This document shows, piece by piece, positions 1 through 7,781 of a stretch of 64,000 nt of DNA. The translations under genes and the position numbers were made by a program. This DNA is from Manduca sexta. Lineage: Eukaryota; Arthropoda; Insecta; Lepidoptera; Sphingidae. The stretch lies in NCBI RefSeq assembly GCF_014839805.1, contig NC_051120.1, positions 10,230,001 to 10,294,000 of the forward strand. The letters are read 5' to 3'. The notes below the pieces were generated by a model. The model was not told the DNA's origin and ran no database searches. It saw only the letters and a program-made list of their open reading frames with translations. Within the stretch, counting starts at the first letter, position 1, and every line of letters begins with the position of its first letter.

Positions 1-1
1 A

Positions 2-46
2 CAATACCTTTGGGATCTGCCTTTTAAAAGTATGTTTGGTTCATAA
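2..46 (+). CDS. C-terminal end of LINE ORF1 (gag-like), partial
   Basis: The frame starting at base 2 is open from the window edge to TAA at 44-46 and encodes 14 residues ending WDLPFKSMFGS. Its stop shares a base with the ATG of ORF2 (TAATG, 44-48), as in LINEs whose ORF2 is translated by coupled termination and reinitiation. Being the C-terminus of ORF1 is inferred from position only, because too little is present to show a zinc-knuckle or other gag motif. A second frame (bases 1-27) is also open but ends earlier and does not overlap ORF2. Confidence 0.55.
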   Translation, partial: QYLWDLPFKSMFGS

Positions 47-1374
47 TGGATTATAACTGTAAAATCAACATTCTCCAGTGGAATTCACAGAGTATAAGAG
101 CGAAACAAGTAGAATTTGACCAGCTGCTTAATGCTGAAAAAATTCACATAGCTACTCTATGTGAGACATGGCTTAATAATGACAATAATTTTAAAATTAG
201 TAGTTATAATGTCTTTCGACAGGATCGTCAAGATTCGTATGGTGGAGTCGCTATACTTACACATAAATCAATAAAAAGTCAACTAGTGCCTATACGACTT
301 TCTAATAGTGGTATTGAAGTTATTTGTGTAAAAATGTTTAACTGCAAATATATTGATTATGTAGTATCTATATATTGTCCTCCAAACATACGAACCTTAC
401 CGAGTGATTGGAATCAACTGTTTTCTTTTAAAACCAGTAAAACATTAATCCTTGGTGATTTTAACGGACATTATCCAACCTGGTCTTGTAAGACTGATAT
501 GAGAGGTAACAATATCTATGATTCCATGATAGATAACAATTTTGTGTCGTTAAATAATGGTCAACCTACACGTATAAAATTAGTAAATGGATTGGTTCAG
601 ATGTCCGCACCGGACATCTCTGCAGCATCTTCGGATATAGCACTGCATTTTAATTGGAAGGTAACTAATGAATCACTGGGCAGCGACCATTTGATGATCA
701 AGTTGAACATATCTTTTAATATTCATAATCCACAATTCATTCGAAAAAGAAATTATAAAAAAGCTAATTGGGGAGAATATCGTAAGTTTATTGAAAATAA
801 ATTAACTAATTTTAAAATAATTGATAATGAGTTGCAAAGAAGTTATGATTTGTTCCTTAGTACAATTAATGAATCAGCGGACGCGTATATTCCTTATTAT
901 AACATTTGTCAAGAGCCTTCTCAGCGATTTATCCCCAAACCCTACTGGAACACAAATTTATCTAAAGCTGTGGCAGAAAGGCGATTAGCTCTTAAATTAT
1001 TTAGGAAAAACCCCACGCCTGATAATTTAGATAACTTGCAATGTAAAATAAGAAATTCACAGCTGTTAATAAGAAAAGCTAAAAGCGAATCTATGTCAAA
1101 TTTCTGTTCATCAATTGATATATCTACTAGTGTTAATGAGATGTGGCGTAAGATGAAGTGGTTGAAAGGGTATGGGATGCAAAATAAATATGTAAACCAA
1201 ACTTCGGCTAGTCAACTTTTACATAGCTTAACCCCAGACTTTGTATGCCCAACTTTACCAATGTTTTCATCACACAATATAACAATTGAATCTCCCTTTA
1301 GTTTATGTGAAATGAAAAATGTTTTAAACCTAAGGATACTTCACCAGGTGTTGATAATATATCTTATTCAATGA
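46..1374 (+). CDS. LINE ORF2, segment 1: APE-type endonuclease
   Basis: The first segment carries an exonuclease-endonuclease-phosphatase fold of the APE type, the nuclease that nicks target DNA for first-strand priming. Visible motifs in order are QWNSQSI (residues about 11-17), LCETWL (about 38-43, catalytic Glu), LILGDFNGHYPTW (about 134-146, Asp/Asn), SAPDIS (about 187-192) and LGSDHLMI (about 213-220, catalytic Asp-His). The ATG at 46 is favoured because it follows the ORF1 stop immediately and the nuclease motif begins at once. From about residue 240 a basic linker leads to the RT. The last 16 codons after about 1326 are out of frame and not native sequence. Confidence 0.9.
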   Translation: MDYNCKINILQWNSQSIRAKQVEFDQLLNAEKIHIATLCETWLNNDNNFKISSYNVFRQDRQDSYGGVAILTHKSIKSQLVPIRLSNSGIEVICVKMFNCKYIDYVVSIYCPPNIRTLPSDWNQLFSFKTSKTLILGDFNGHYPTWSCKTDMRGNNIYDSMIDNNFVSLNNGQPTRIKLVNGLVQMSAPDISAASSDIALHFNWKVTNESLGSDHLMIKLNISFNIHNPQFIRKRNYKKANWGEYRKFIENKLTNFKIIDNELQRSYDLFLSTINESADAYIPYYNICQEPSQRFIPKPYWNTNLSKAVAERRLALKLFRKNPTPDNLDNLQCKIRNSQLLIRKAKSESMSNFCSSIDISTSVNEMWRKMKWLKGYGMQNKYVNQTSASQLLHSLTPDFVCPTLPMFSSHNITIESPFSLCEMKNVLNLRILHQVLIIYLIQ

Positions 1375-3590
1375 TTAATCATTTACCAGATAATGCACAT
1401 GATATATTACTTAAAATGTATAATTTATTTTACAAGCTTAGTTTTGTACCAGCTCAGTGGCGAGAAATTCGTATTGTACCTATCCCAAAGCCAGGTCGTG
1501 ACACCTCCTCCATAACATCTTTACGCCCAATATCTTTAATGTCTTGCATGTGTAAAATCTTACATGCCATGTTGGCAAGCAGGCTGGAGTGGTTTATTGA
1601 AAGAGGAAATTTATTTCACGAAGAGAACACGGGGTTTAGGAAAACCAGATCTTGTCTTGATAATCTTAGTAATTTAATAACTAGAATACAGTTGGGATTT
1701 GCGAAAAACCAAATTACACTCGGTTGTTTCGTAGATATAGAAAATGCATATAATAACATAGATATTTCAATTTTATTGAAAAAATTAGATCAATTAGGCG
1801 CCGGGTCAAAAATATGTAATTACTTGTGGTCATTTCTCAAAGAAAGATTGTTAAGTATACAGGTAGATAACGACATTATGACTAGAACTACATGCCGTGG
1901 TATCGCCCAAGGTGATCCTATTTCTCCGCTCTTATTCAATATTGCTACGATCCATATATGTAAACATCTATCAAATATAGTGGTTTCTCAGTACGCTGAT
2001 GACTACGCCCTATACATATCGAGCAAAAATGTTAGCGATGCTTCCTTAGAGCTACAGGTAGCGTTAAATAGATTAAATCTTATATTAATGAATATGGGCT
2101 TAGAAATCTCCACGTTCAAAACTAAAGTCTGCATTTTTAAGAAAGGTATAAATAGAGAACCAATTAGGCTTAGTTTGAAAAATTCTGTTTTAGAGGTAGT
2201 AAGTTCTGTAAAATATTTAGGAATGTGGCTGGATCGTTCTTTAAAGTGGAATAAACATATCACTGAAGTACTGTATAAGATTTCTAGATATTTAAATATA
2301 TTTAAAATCTTATCGGGATCTTCTTGGGGTATACATCCCAAGCATCTAAGAACACTATACATTGCGATTATAAGGAGCAGACTTGATTATGGAAGTTTTT
2401 TTTACAATAACAGTTGTCAAAAATATATTTATAAATTAGATAGAAGACAGAACCAGGCACTAAGAATAATAGGAGGTTTCGTAAAAACAACCCCAACACA
2501 TGCAATGGAGAGTGAACTATGTCTCCCACCATTGTATGTACGAAGAAATTATTTATGTGGAAAATTTTTATTAAAATGCAAGTCAAAACAAAATAATGTT
2601 ACGATTAAATTACTTAATGAACTTTTCAAGTTTAAAGATAATAGATACTGGCCACATAAAAGAAAACCATTGCTGTTGCATATGTATGAAATGCTAAAGG
2701 ATATAAGTGTTCACTCTAGTCCACAAATAGAAATGTTTGCAATGAATACTTGGATTAGTAATATCGATTTAAGTAATATAGTTAACATCAGTATCCCTAA
2801 TGTTTCAAAAGGCAAACGATATTACAATAATTATAATTTAAAAGTAACTTGTTTAGATTTTATTAATCGAATATATGGGAATTTTTATAAAATGTTTACT
2901 GATGGATCTAGAGATGGAAATGGAACTGGTTCGGCATTTTTTGACCCGCAACTTAACCTCAGAGTAAAATTCAAAATTAATAGTAATGTAATAAGCATTA
3001 TGGAGGCGGAGCTTAGCGCTATCTGTGAGGCCCTTGCTTACGCTGAATCATTACATGTAAATAATATTGTCATATTCACGGATTCCAGAAGCGCGCTCCA
3101 ACATCTGGCTCGGTGCACCTCGGGCATTCGAGGCACACCGATAGCCTATACAACGCTGGATAATATTTGTAAATTGACATCCAACTCTAGATCTATTAGA
3201 TTACAATGGATTCCATCACACTGCGGTATAGAATATAATGAGTTAGTAGACAACCTGGCTAAACAAGCTATTACGGATGGAGTCCAATATAATATATTAC
3301 CGTATTACTCAAATTATATATATTTGATAAAAAACCATTGTCACGATTTATGGAAAGAGTATTTTGATGCTCGTTCTAGAGAAAAAGGCATTTGGTATAA
3401 AACGATACAGCCACATCCATTTAAAATTCCATGGATTAATAATCTGAACCTATCGAGAAAGGCAGCAGTAATAATTATGAGGCTTCGTACTGGTCATATC
3501 CCATCAAGAAGATTTTTATTTTTGATGAAAAGGTCGATTCACCAAACTGTACACAATGCAATGTACCCGAGGATTTATTGCATATTTTGA
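1371..3590 (+). CDS. LINE ORF2, segment 2: reverse transcriptase and RNase H
   Basis: This frame contains the complete fingers-palm RT: RIVPIPKPG (residues 34-42), TGFRKTRSCLDNL (87-99), FVDIENAYNNID (120-131, first catalytic Asp), GIAQGDPISPLLFN (177-190) and YADD (208-211, catalytic pair). SVKYLGMWLD follows (279-288). A type I RNase H follows from about residue 505: FTDGS (Asp 511), EAELSAI (Glu 547), FTDSRSAL (Asp 571), WIPSHCG (His 617) and VDNLAK (Asp 627), so the acidic and His catalytic set is all present. The real frame starts upstream near 1326, so the ATG at 1371 is not the biological start. The last ~20 codons after 3531 are frame-shifted. Confidence 0.93.
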   Translation: MINHLPDNAHDILLKMYNLFYKLSFVPAQWREIRIVPIPKPGRDTSSITSLRPISLMSCMCKILHAMLASRLEWFIERGNLFHEENTGFRKTRSCLDNLSNLITRIQLGFAKNQITLGCFVDIENAYNNIDISILLKKLDQLGAGSKICNYLWSFLKERLLSIQVDNDIMTRTTCRGIAQGDPISPLLFNIATIHICKHLSNIVVSQYADDYALYISSKNVSDASLELQVALNRLNLILMNMGLEISTFKTKVCIFKKGINREPIRLSLKNSVLEVVSSVKYLGMWLDRSLKWNKHITEVLYKISRYLNIFKILSGSSWGIHPKHLRTLYIAIIRSRLDYGSFFYNNSCQKYIYKLDRRQNQALRIIGGFVKTTPTHAMESELCLPPLYVRRNYLCGKFLLKCKSKQNNVTIKLLNELFKFKDNRYWPHKRKPLLLHMYEMLKDISVHSSPQIEMFAMNTWISNIDLSNIVNISIPNVSKGKRYYNNYNLKVTCLDFINRIYGNFYKMFTDGSRDGNGTGSAFFDPQLNLRVKFKINSNVISIMEAELSAICEALAYAESLHVNNIVIFTDSRSALQHLARCTSGIRGTPIAYTTLDNICKLTSNSRSIRLQWIPSHCGIEYNELVDNLAKQAITDGVQYNILPYYSNYIYLIKNHCHDLWKEYFDARSREKGIWYKTIQPHPFKIPWINNLNLSRKAAVIIMRLRTGHIPSRRFLFLMKRSIHQTVHNAMYPRIYCIF

Positions 3591-3751
3591 TGGAATGCGC
3601 TCGAAATGCAGCCTTTCGCAGAGACATGTGCAAACACATACTAAAAGAGTCCTCTGATTGTAATATTGTTTTAGCTGATCCTCATTCGGAAGATGCAAAG
3701 TTGTTAGTAAAACTGTACACCTTATGTTTCACCTCATATCAGTCTAATTAG
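3533..3751 (+). CDS. LINE ORF2, segment 3: C-terminal CCHC zinc knuckle
   Basis: After the shift at 3528-3531 the third frame continues the protein to TAG at 3749-3751, about 72 codons. It reads VDSPNCTQCN, then a His and a Cys spaced as C-X2-C-X7-H-X4-C. This CCHC knuckle is found at the C-terminus of many LINE ORF2 proteins, where it is thought to bind nucleic acid. Upstream context (GHIPSRRFLFLMK) joins it naturally. It has no start codon of its own and would only be translated as part of ORF2. Confidence 0.8.
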   Translation, partial: VDSPNCTQCNVPEDLLHILMECARNAAFRRDMCKHILKESSDCNIVLADPHSEDAKLLVKLYTLCFTSYQSN

Positions 3752-3851
3752 TATAATTAAGTAATCATTGTTTGTCATTTTAGCTAAATTGTTAAATATT
3801 GGTAACATTTATCTACCAGAGCGACATAATCAGGTTATGATTTAGCTCTGT

Positions 3852-3862
3852 AATAAATAGAA

Positions 3863-3886
<24 letters not shown>
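3852..3886 (+). terminator. LINE polyadenylation signal and poly-A tail
   Basis: AATAAA at 3852-3857 lies a few bases before an uninterrupted run of 26 A (3861-3886), the 3' end of the retrotransposon. The flank resumes with TAGATATAATTCC. Confidence 0.85.
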
Positions 3887-3893
<7 letters not shown>

Positions 3894-4539
3894 AATTCCT
3901 GTTTAGTCCTAAATCCAAAGTATTCTATTAGGAAGACCATCAATAAACACTTACCATTCACTAATCACAACGAAATACCATTTCCTAATACGCTAAAATC
4001 GAACCACCAAACATTACCAAATATGCATTGAAATTAGTTAAAATACGTCGTGATAATTTCGAACTTAAAGGTTTGCGTTACAAAACACTCATAAATTATA
4101 CAAGAAACGACTTCACGCCGGCTGACTTATAAATCCGTCAAAATGGCGTTTACACGTTGATGAGAAAAGCTATTTACATACTTCGAGCATAGTCTGAATT
4201 GCATACGGTCTGTCATCAAAGACGTCTAGAGACGTCACTTGCGCTCACACATCACTAAGCAACAATGTTACTCAGGTGAATGATATTTACTCAAGTCGTT
4301 TATTGTCGATCGGATTTTCCGTCAACATCAAACAATGTTTTTAATAATCGAGTAACATTTGACCTCGCTTTATACCTGATATGGCAAATGGCTCTACGTT
4401 TACATAGATAAAATAATATTCCCGATAGACATTATCGACAAAAAAAAGGAAACAACTCAACTGTCACACGACTAAAGCACTACATCTAAAGTATAGATAA
4501 CATAACATATAACTGCGTACATCTATATATAGAATGATG
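3887..4539. other. Unassigned AT-rich flank downstream of the LINE
   Basis: No ORF, RNA gene or repeat copy was recognised here. The only local structure is a pair of GACGTC sites spaced by four bases (4221-4226 and 4231-4236), which together form a short palindrome. Confidence 0.4.
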
Positions 4540-4683
4540 TAAGTCCCGCTATTTATATTCCTGGGATAATAATCTATGGCAGTCGGGAGTTGTTGCTTCC
4601 TATTAGTGAAAAACATCGATTAGTAGTTCCTAAGATTAGTCCCTTCAAACGAACTCTTCTGCTTTATACATAATATATTAGGA
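4540..4683 (-). mobile_element. Helitron-like non-autonomous element, 3'-truncated (E7)
   Basis: On the minus strand the 5' end reads A|TCCTAATATATTATG, followed by the shared interior block seen at 30369-30545 and 35685-35778 (AATC-TAGGAACTACTAATCG, then TTTTTCACTAATAGGAAGC). The 3' CTAG end is missing or too degraded to place. The class is inferred from similarity to the complete copies. Confidence 0.55.
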
Positions 4684-4732
4684 TGTATACATCTACATCT
4701 TTCATACAAATTATCATTAAAATCACAATCAT

Positions 4733-4900
4733 TTAAACACTTAACCGTCCATTCCATTCATACCGTTGTAAAACAATAAGAAAATCTGCATGTACCCGCC
4801 CGGGTATCGAACCGGCACGGCGACAGTTGCCGTAATGAACGCGGTGCTTTGCCGCGCCGGGCTGCTCAGATAACATATTGGTTAATGGCCCATTGTGGGA
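4733..4900 (-). mobile_element. tRNA-derived SINE head fragment
   Basis: Reading the minus strand, a GC-rich segment ends with GTGCCGGTTCGATACCCGGG, a good match to the RNA polymerase III B box (GGTTCRANNCC). It is preceded by a tRNA-like arm region rich in GCGC and followed by a non-tRNA body. No A box could be placed with certainty. It differs from SINE families A and C in this window. Confidence 0.4.
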
Positions 4901-4926
4901 ATAGCATGGATACTCCATTCGATTAA

Positions 4927-5180
4927 GGCCCATAGTTAGCACACATTTTGAATAGATCAGATAGATTATAATTGTAAATGGTACACATATTACGCATTTA
5001 TTCCTGAAGGGGAAGGCAGAACTGAAAGCAGGTTACCAACTTTTCGCATTTGATATTTACGAGGCCCGCAGTTAGCTCACATTTTTAATAGATCAGACAG
5101 ATTATAATTGTAACTGGTACATAGATTACGCATTTATCCCCGAAGGGGTATGCAGAGGCGCGACCAAGGTACCAACTTTT
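4927..5180. repeat. Two-copy tandem duplication, period about 136 bp
   Basis: Two diverged copies start at GGCCCATAGTTAGC (4927) and GGCCCGCAGTTAGC (5063). Both contain AGATTATAATTGTAA and a block reading ACGCATTTATnCCnGAAGGGG. That last block is the minus-strand 3' end of SINE family C, so the duplication includes a C fragment. It directly abuts the B-family copy that follows. Confidence 0.7.
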
Positions 5181-5189
5181 CTCCAAGTC

Positions 5190-5437
5190 TCTGCCGCCAA
5201 GCAGCAGTGTGAAGTCACTGTTGTGTTCCGGATAAAGGGACATTGTAGCCAGTGTAACTACTGGACATAAGACTTAACATCTCATGTCTCAGGATGGCGA
5301 GCGCAGTGGAATACCAAACAATACTTTGTAATTCAAGGTGTTGGATGGTGATTCTACTGTTTATGTGCAGTCGTATCGCTTACCATCAGGCTAAAAGCAA
5401 GCTCGTCTCATCATTCAAACCAATAAAAAAAAATATA
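5190..5437 (+). mobile_element. Family B repeat (LINE 3'-tail-like), poly-A ended
   Basis: Shares CCAAGCAGCAGTGTG, AACTACTGGACATAA, CATCTCATGTCTCAGGATGG and CGTATCGCTTACCATCAGG with the copies at 51159 and 58233, and ends in a short poly-A. The layout resembles 5'-truncated LINE tails such as those of BMC1-type elements in Bombyx, from memory. Confidence 0.7.
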
Positions 5438-5791
5438 ATTATATAAGGGTAACAATAAAAAAAGATCAATTTATACTATAATTCCGGTTGTATCCACAGC
5501 ATTCTTACCGTGAAATGATTACGAAATTTGTTTGGCAAGCGCGGCGTGTGAGTGCTTTATAGCCCAAAAGGAGGCTGTGATAAGCGCCCTCGCTCGGGGC
5601 CACGGTCGCCCATGTATGTGCGGACAGTACGACAAAGTGAACCACTTGTTGAGTTGTAATATAAATTAAAAAGGCAATGGGATGTTAATGATGTGATGTG
5701 TCAGTAAATTATATATGGTTTAGCAGTCAATACTATGTTGTTATGGACGATAATTGATGCCAATTGTCTTATGGTGACGAGATTAAACTAG
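5438..5791. other. Unassigned, with a GC-richer island
   Basis: A CpG-richer stretch at about 5540-5630 stands out from AT-rich surroundings but has no recognisable ORF or repeat partner in this window. Confidence 0.3.
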
Positions 5792-5980
5792 TATAGTCAG
5801 GTGGCCTTTTCCGTCTACTAGGGTAAATCCGTCTTTTTCAATTATGCTTATTGTAATCTAAAGAAAAAAGAGGATTTTATTTTTGCCTATACGAATATTG
5901 AATTTGTCCTTCGATTAGAAAGCACGTAATTGCAAACAGACGGATTAACCCTGTAGATTGTAAGCGAGCCCCTGACTATA
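5792..5980. mobile_element. MITE-like element, family I, with terminal inverted repeats
   Basis: The ends are inverted copies: TATAGTCAGG at the left and CTGACTATA at the right. Inside lies a second matched pair, TCTACTAGGGTAAATCCGTC and the reverse complement of a block reading AGACGGATTAACCCTGTAGA. A diverged copy lies at 47178-47338. No target-site duplication is clear. Confidence 0.6.
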
Positions 5981-7244
5981 CTCTATAATATATGCTGTCG
6001 CCTCAGTTTATAGAAAAAATGTGGAAAATGAAGAATTTCAATAAAATGTATCTAAATATTTCCTTACCAATTATACTAAATAGTTTCTGACGAAATTTAA
6101 TTTTATGGAAGACATCACGTCTGTCAAAATAGTGTAGACGAGACAATAATTTGTCTACTTTACGCTCAGGCATAAGGTAAATCAAATACAAATAGGCAAG
6201 GCAAGCTAAAATCTGACGTGACACGACTAATTTATTATCAAATCTATTTGATAATAAAGTTGCTTATAATATTACATAAGGTTAATACGAGATTAAAGTC
6301 GTAAAATATAGATTCCATAGTATTTTATTCGAAATCAAATATTCTATTAAACTTAGCTATTAAAGAATATACGCGAAAATCACTTAAAATAAAAGTCAAA
6401 CTGGCATCTTTATATTCTCATTGCAGAAGTCCTAATCAGTACTTGTCGATGGGCGGTAACCCAATTTATTTCAAGGAATGTTGATTTTGATATAATAATT
6501 TCGAATCAAGTTTTTGACTCGGTTTACCATGAAGTGATCAACCAGCCATCAATCAGGCACGCCCAATGAAATATAAGACCCATAACAGGTAAGTGCGAAT
6601 TCTTTATGCACCACTTAATTTCAAGAGCGAATACTTCAAATTTTCAAATACAGATTCTGAAATATCTATATCAGTAACAGCTTATATTTTCTTAGACATC
6701 TATTTTAATTAAGTCCCTCCTAATGCACAGTTGTCCACTAATTACCATTTTACTACACCTATCTAATTTACTGGTGAAAAAGGTATTTTTATAGTTTTAC
6801 CAAAGGAATAAGTATTTATAATTGATTTGGTATCCCGTTAACTCGCAAATAATTATGTCTAAAGAAGAAAATAACAAAACATTAATTAGTTAAAGTTAAC
6901 AACGTTGGTTAATACAGTTTACGATTGCATTATAACCTTCTCTGAATCAAGTTTAATAAACTGTAAGTCAACTTTTGAATCTAAAAGCCACTCATTAGTA
7001 TATACGTGAGGAAATGTCTGTACATCAAACAAAAAATGAACAAATTACACACGTAGTGACCTGATTGGAAGTGTATCAGCCGAAATGTTTTTTGATGGAA
7101 CTAATTCAAAATTAATTATGTTGGGTACGTCAACTGCAGTATTATGGTAATTAACAATTATTTGAATAAATAATGATTATGTTGTTTACCGTAATACAGT
7201 TTTGTAGATATGTCATGACATTTATGAGTTAGATACAGAATATC
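5981..7244. other. Unassigned AT-rich DNA
   Basis: Nothing recognisable was seen. Short open frames here lack codon structure or motifs. Confidence 0.4.
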
Positions 7245-7470
7245 TGCTGAAGGTAGGATATATTTGATATCCGCCCCGATAGCGACCACCGTACACAAGG
7301 TGTTAAAACCCGCTATAGTGGCCCACGTAAGTGTGTCGCGTTCTGGGATCAGCCTGTGTATATAACAGGCCGGCGTAATTGTGTCGACTGTCGAGGAGTA
7401 ATTATCTCTCGTCAGTCGACATTCTATTGGAACCCAGTCCACTTACCATCAGGTGCAGTGGAGTTATTAT
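7245..7470 (+). mobile_element. Family D repeat, near full length (D1)
   Basis: Begins near GAAGGTAGGATATATTTGAT and runs to CTTACCATCAGGTGCAGTGG. It contains the family hairpin TGTCGACTGTCGAG (7383-7396) and CTCGTCAGTCGACA (7408-7421). The plus orientation is chosen because ACTGGTGGTAGG-like 5' and CTTACCATCAGG 3' motifs fall in the same order in family B. Confidence 0.75.
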
Positions 7471-7530
7471 TATACCCGTAGAAATAAAAACGCAAATAGC
7501 CTTTTGTACTTAAATTCATAGTTATCACTT

Positions 7531-7781
7531 TCCAACATACTTTGCCCTATAAATGCGAAAGTTTTTTGGATGTATGGATGTATGTTTGTTCCTATTTCAC
7601 GAAAAAACTACTGGACGGTTTTGGATGAAACTTTACAGTAATATTGGTTATACATCAGAATAACACATAGGCTACAATTTATAATGATTTTGTGTAATTT
7701 GGTCATAATAAAATATCAAGTAAGTCGGCAAAAAATCTCGGAAAACGTCTTCACGTAGGCGAAGCCGCGAGCTAAAGCTAG
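7531..7781 (+). mobile_element. Helitron-like non-autonomous element (E1)
   Basis: The 3' end reads GGCGAAGCCGCGAGCTAAAGCTAG followed by host T (CTAG at 7778-7781), with a GC-rich fold just upstream, as in Helitrons (CTRR end, insertion between A and T). The 5' half has ATAAATGCGAAAG and CTACTGGACGG, typical of lepidopteran copies from memory. The 5' end is approximate. Confidence 0.65.

Larger units (their letters stand above)
46..3751 (+). pseudogene. LINE ORF2 polyprotein, interrupted by two one-base shifts
   Basis: ORF2 should be a single protein of about 1,230 residues giving endonuclease, reverse transcriptase, RNase H and zinc-knuckle activities for target-primed reverse transcription. 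Here it is read in three frames: 46 to about 1328, about 1326 to 3531, and about 3533 to 3751 (TAG at 3749-3751). The conserved RT N-terminal segment (KDTSPGVDNISY) starts in the second frame before that frame's first ATG. This shows that the break is a frame change rather than a gene boundary. Both breaks are explained by loss of one base in a homopolymer (T5 to T4 near 1322-1325, A5 to A4 at 3528-3531). There is no in-frame stop elsewhere. Possible causes are a young pseudogene, homopolymer errors in the assembly or, for the first break, programmed frameshifting. Confidence 0.85.
1..3886 (+). mobile_element. Non-LTR retrotransposon (LINE), I-superfamily-like, 5'-truncated by the window edge
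   Basis: One contiguous element runs from the window edge through the end of ORF1, ORF2 (endonuclease, reverse transcriptase, RNase H, CCHC knuckle), a 3' UTR of about 110 bp, an AATAAA signal and a run of 26 A. The domain order APE endonuclease-RT-RNase H-CCHC is that of the I group and relatives (I, Nimb, R1/LOA types). I cannot name the clade without a tree. The uninterrupted poly-A and nearly intact ORF2 suggest a recent insertion. The 5' end and the left target-site copy lie outside the window, so the target-site duplication cannot be tested; the right flank starts at 3887. Confidence 0.93.

Noticed and set aside
2003..2586. Minus-strand ORFs inside the LINE
   Set aside because: Shadows of the RT frame; the plus-strand motifs are decisive.
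4221..4236. Paired GACGTC sites as a CRE-type regulatory element
   Set aside because: Short and unsupported by context or conservation.
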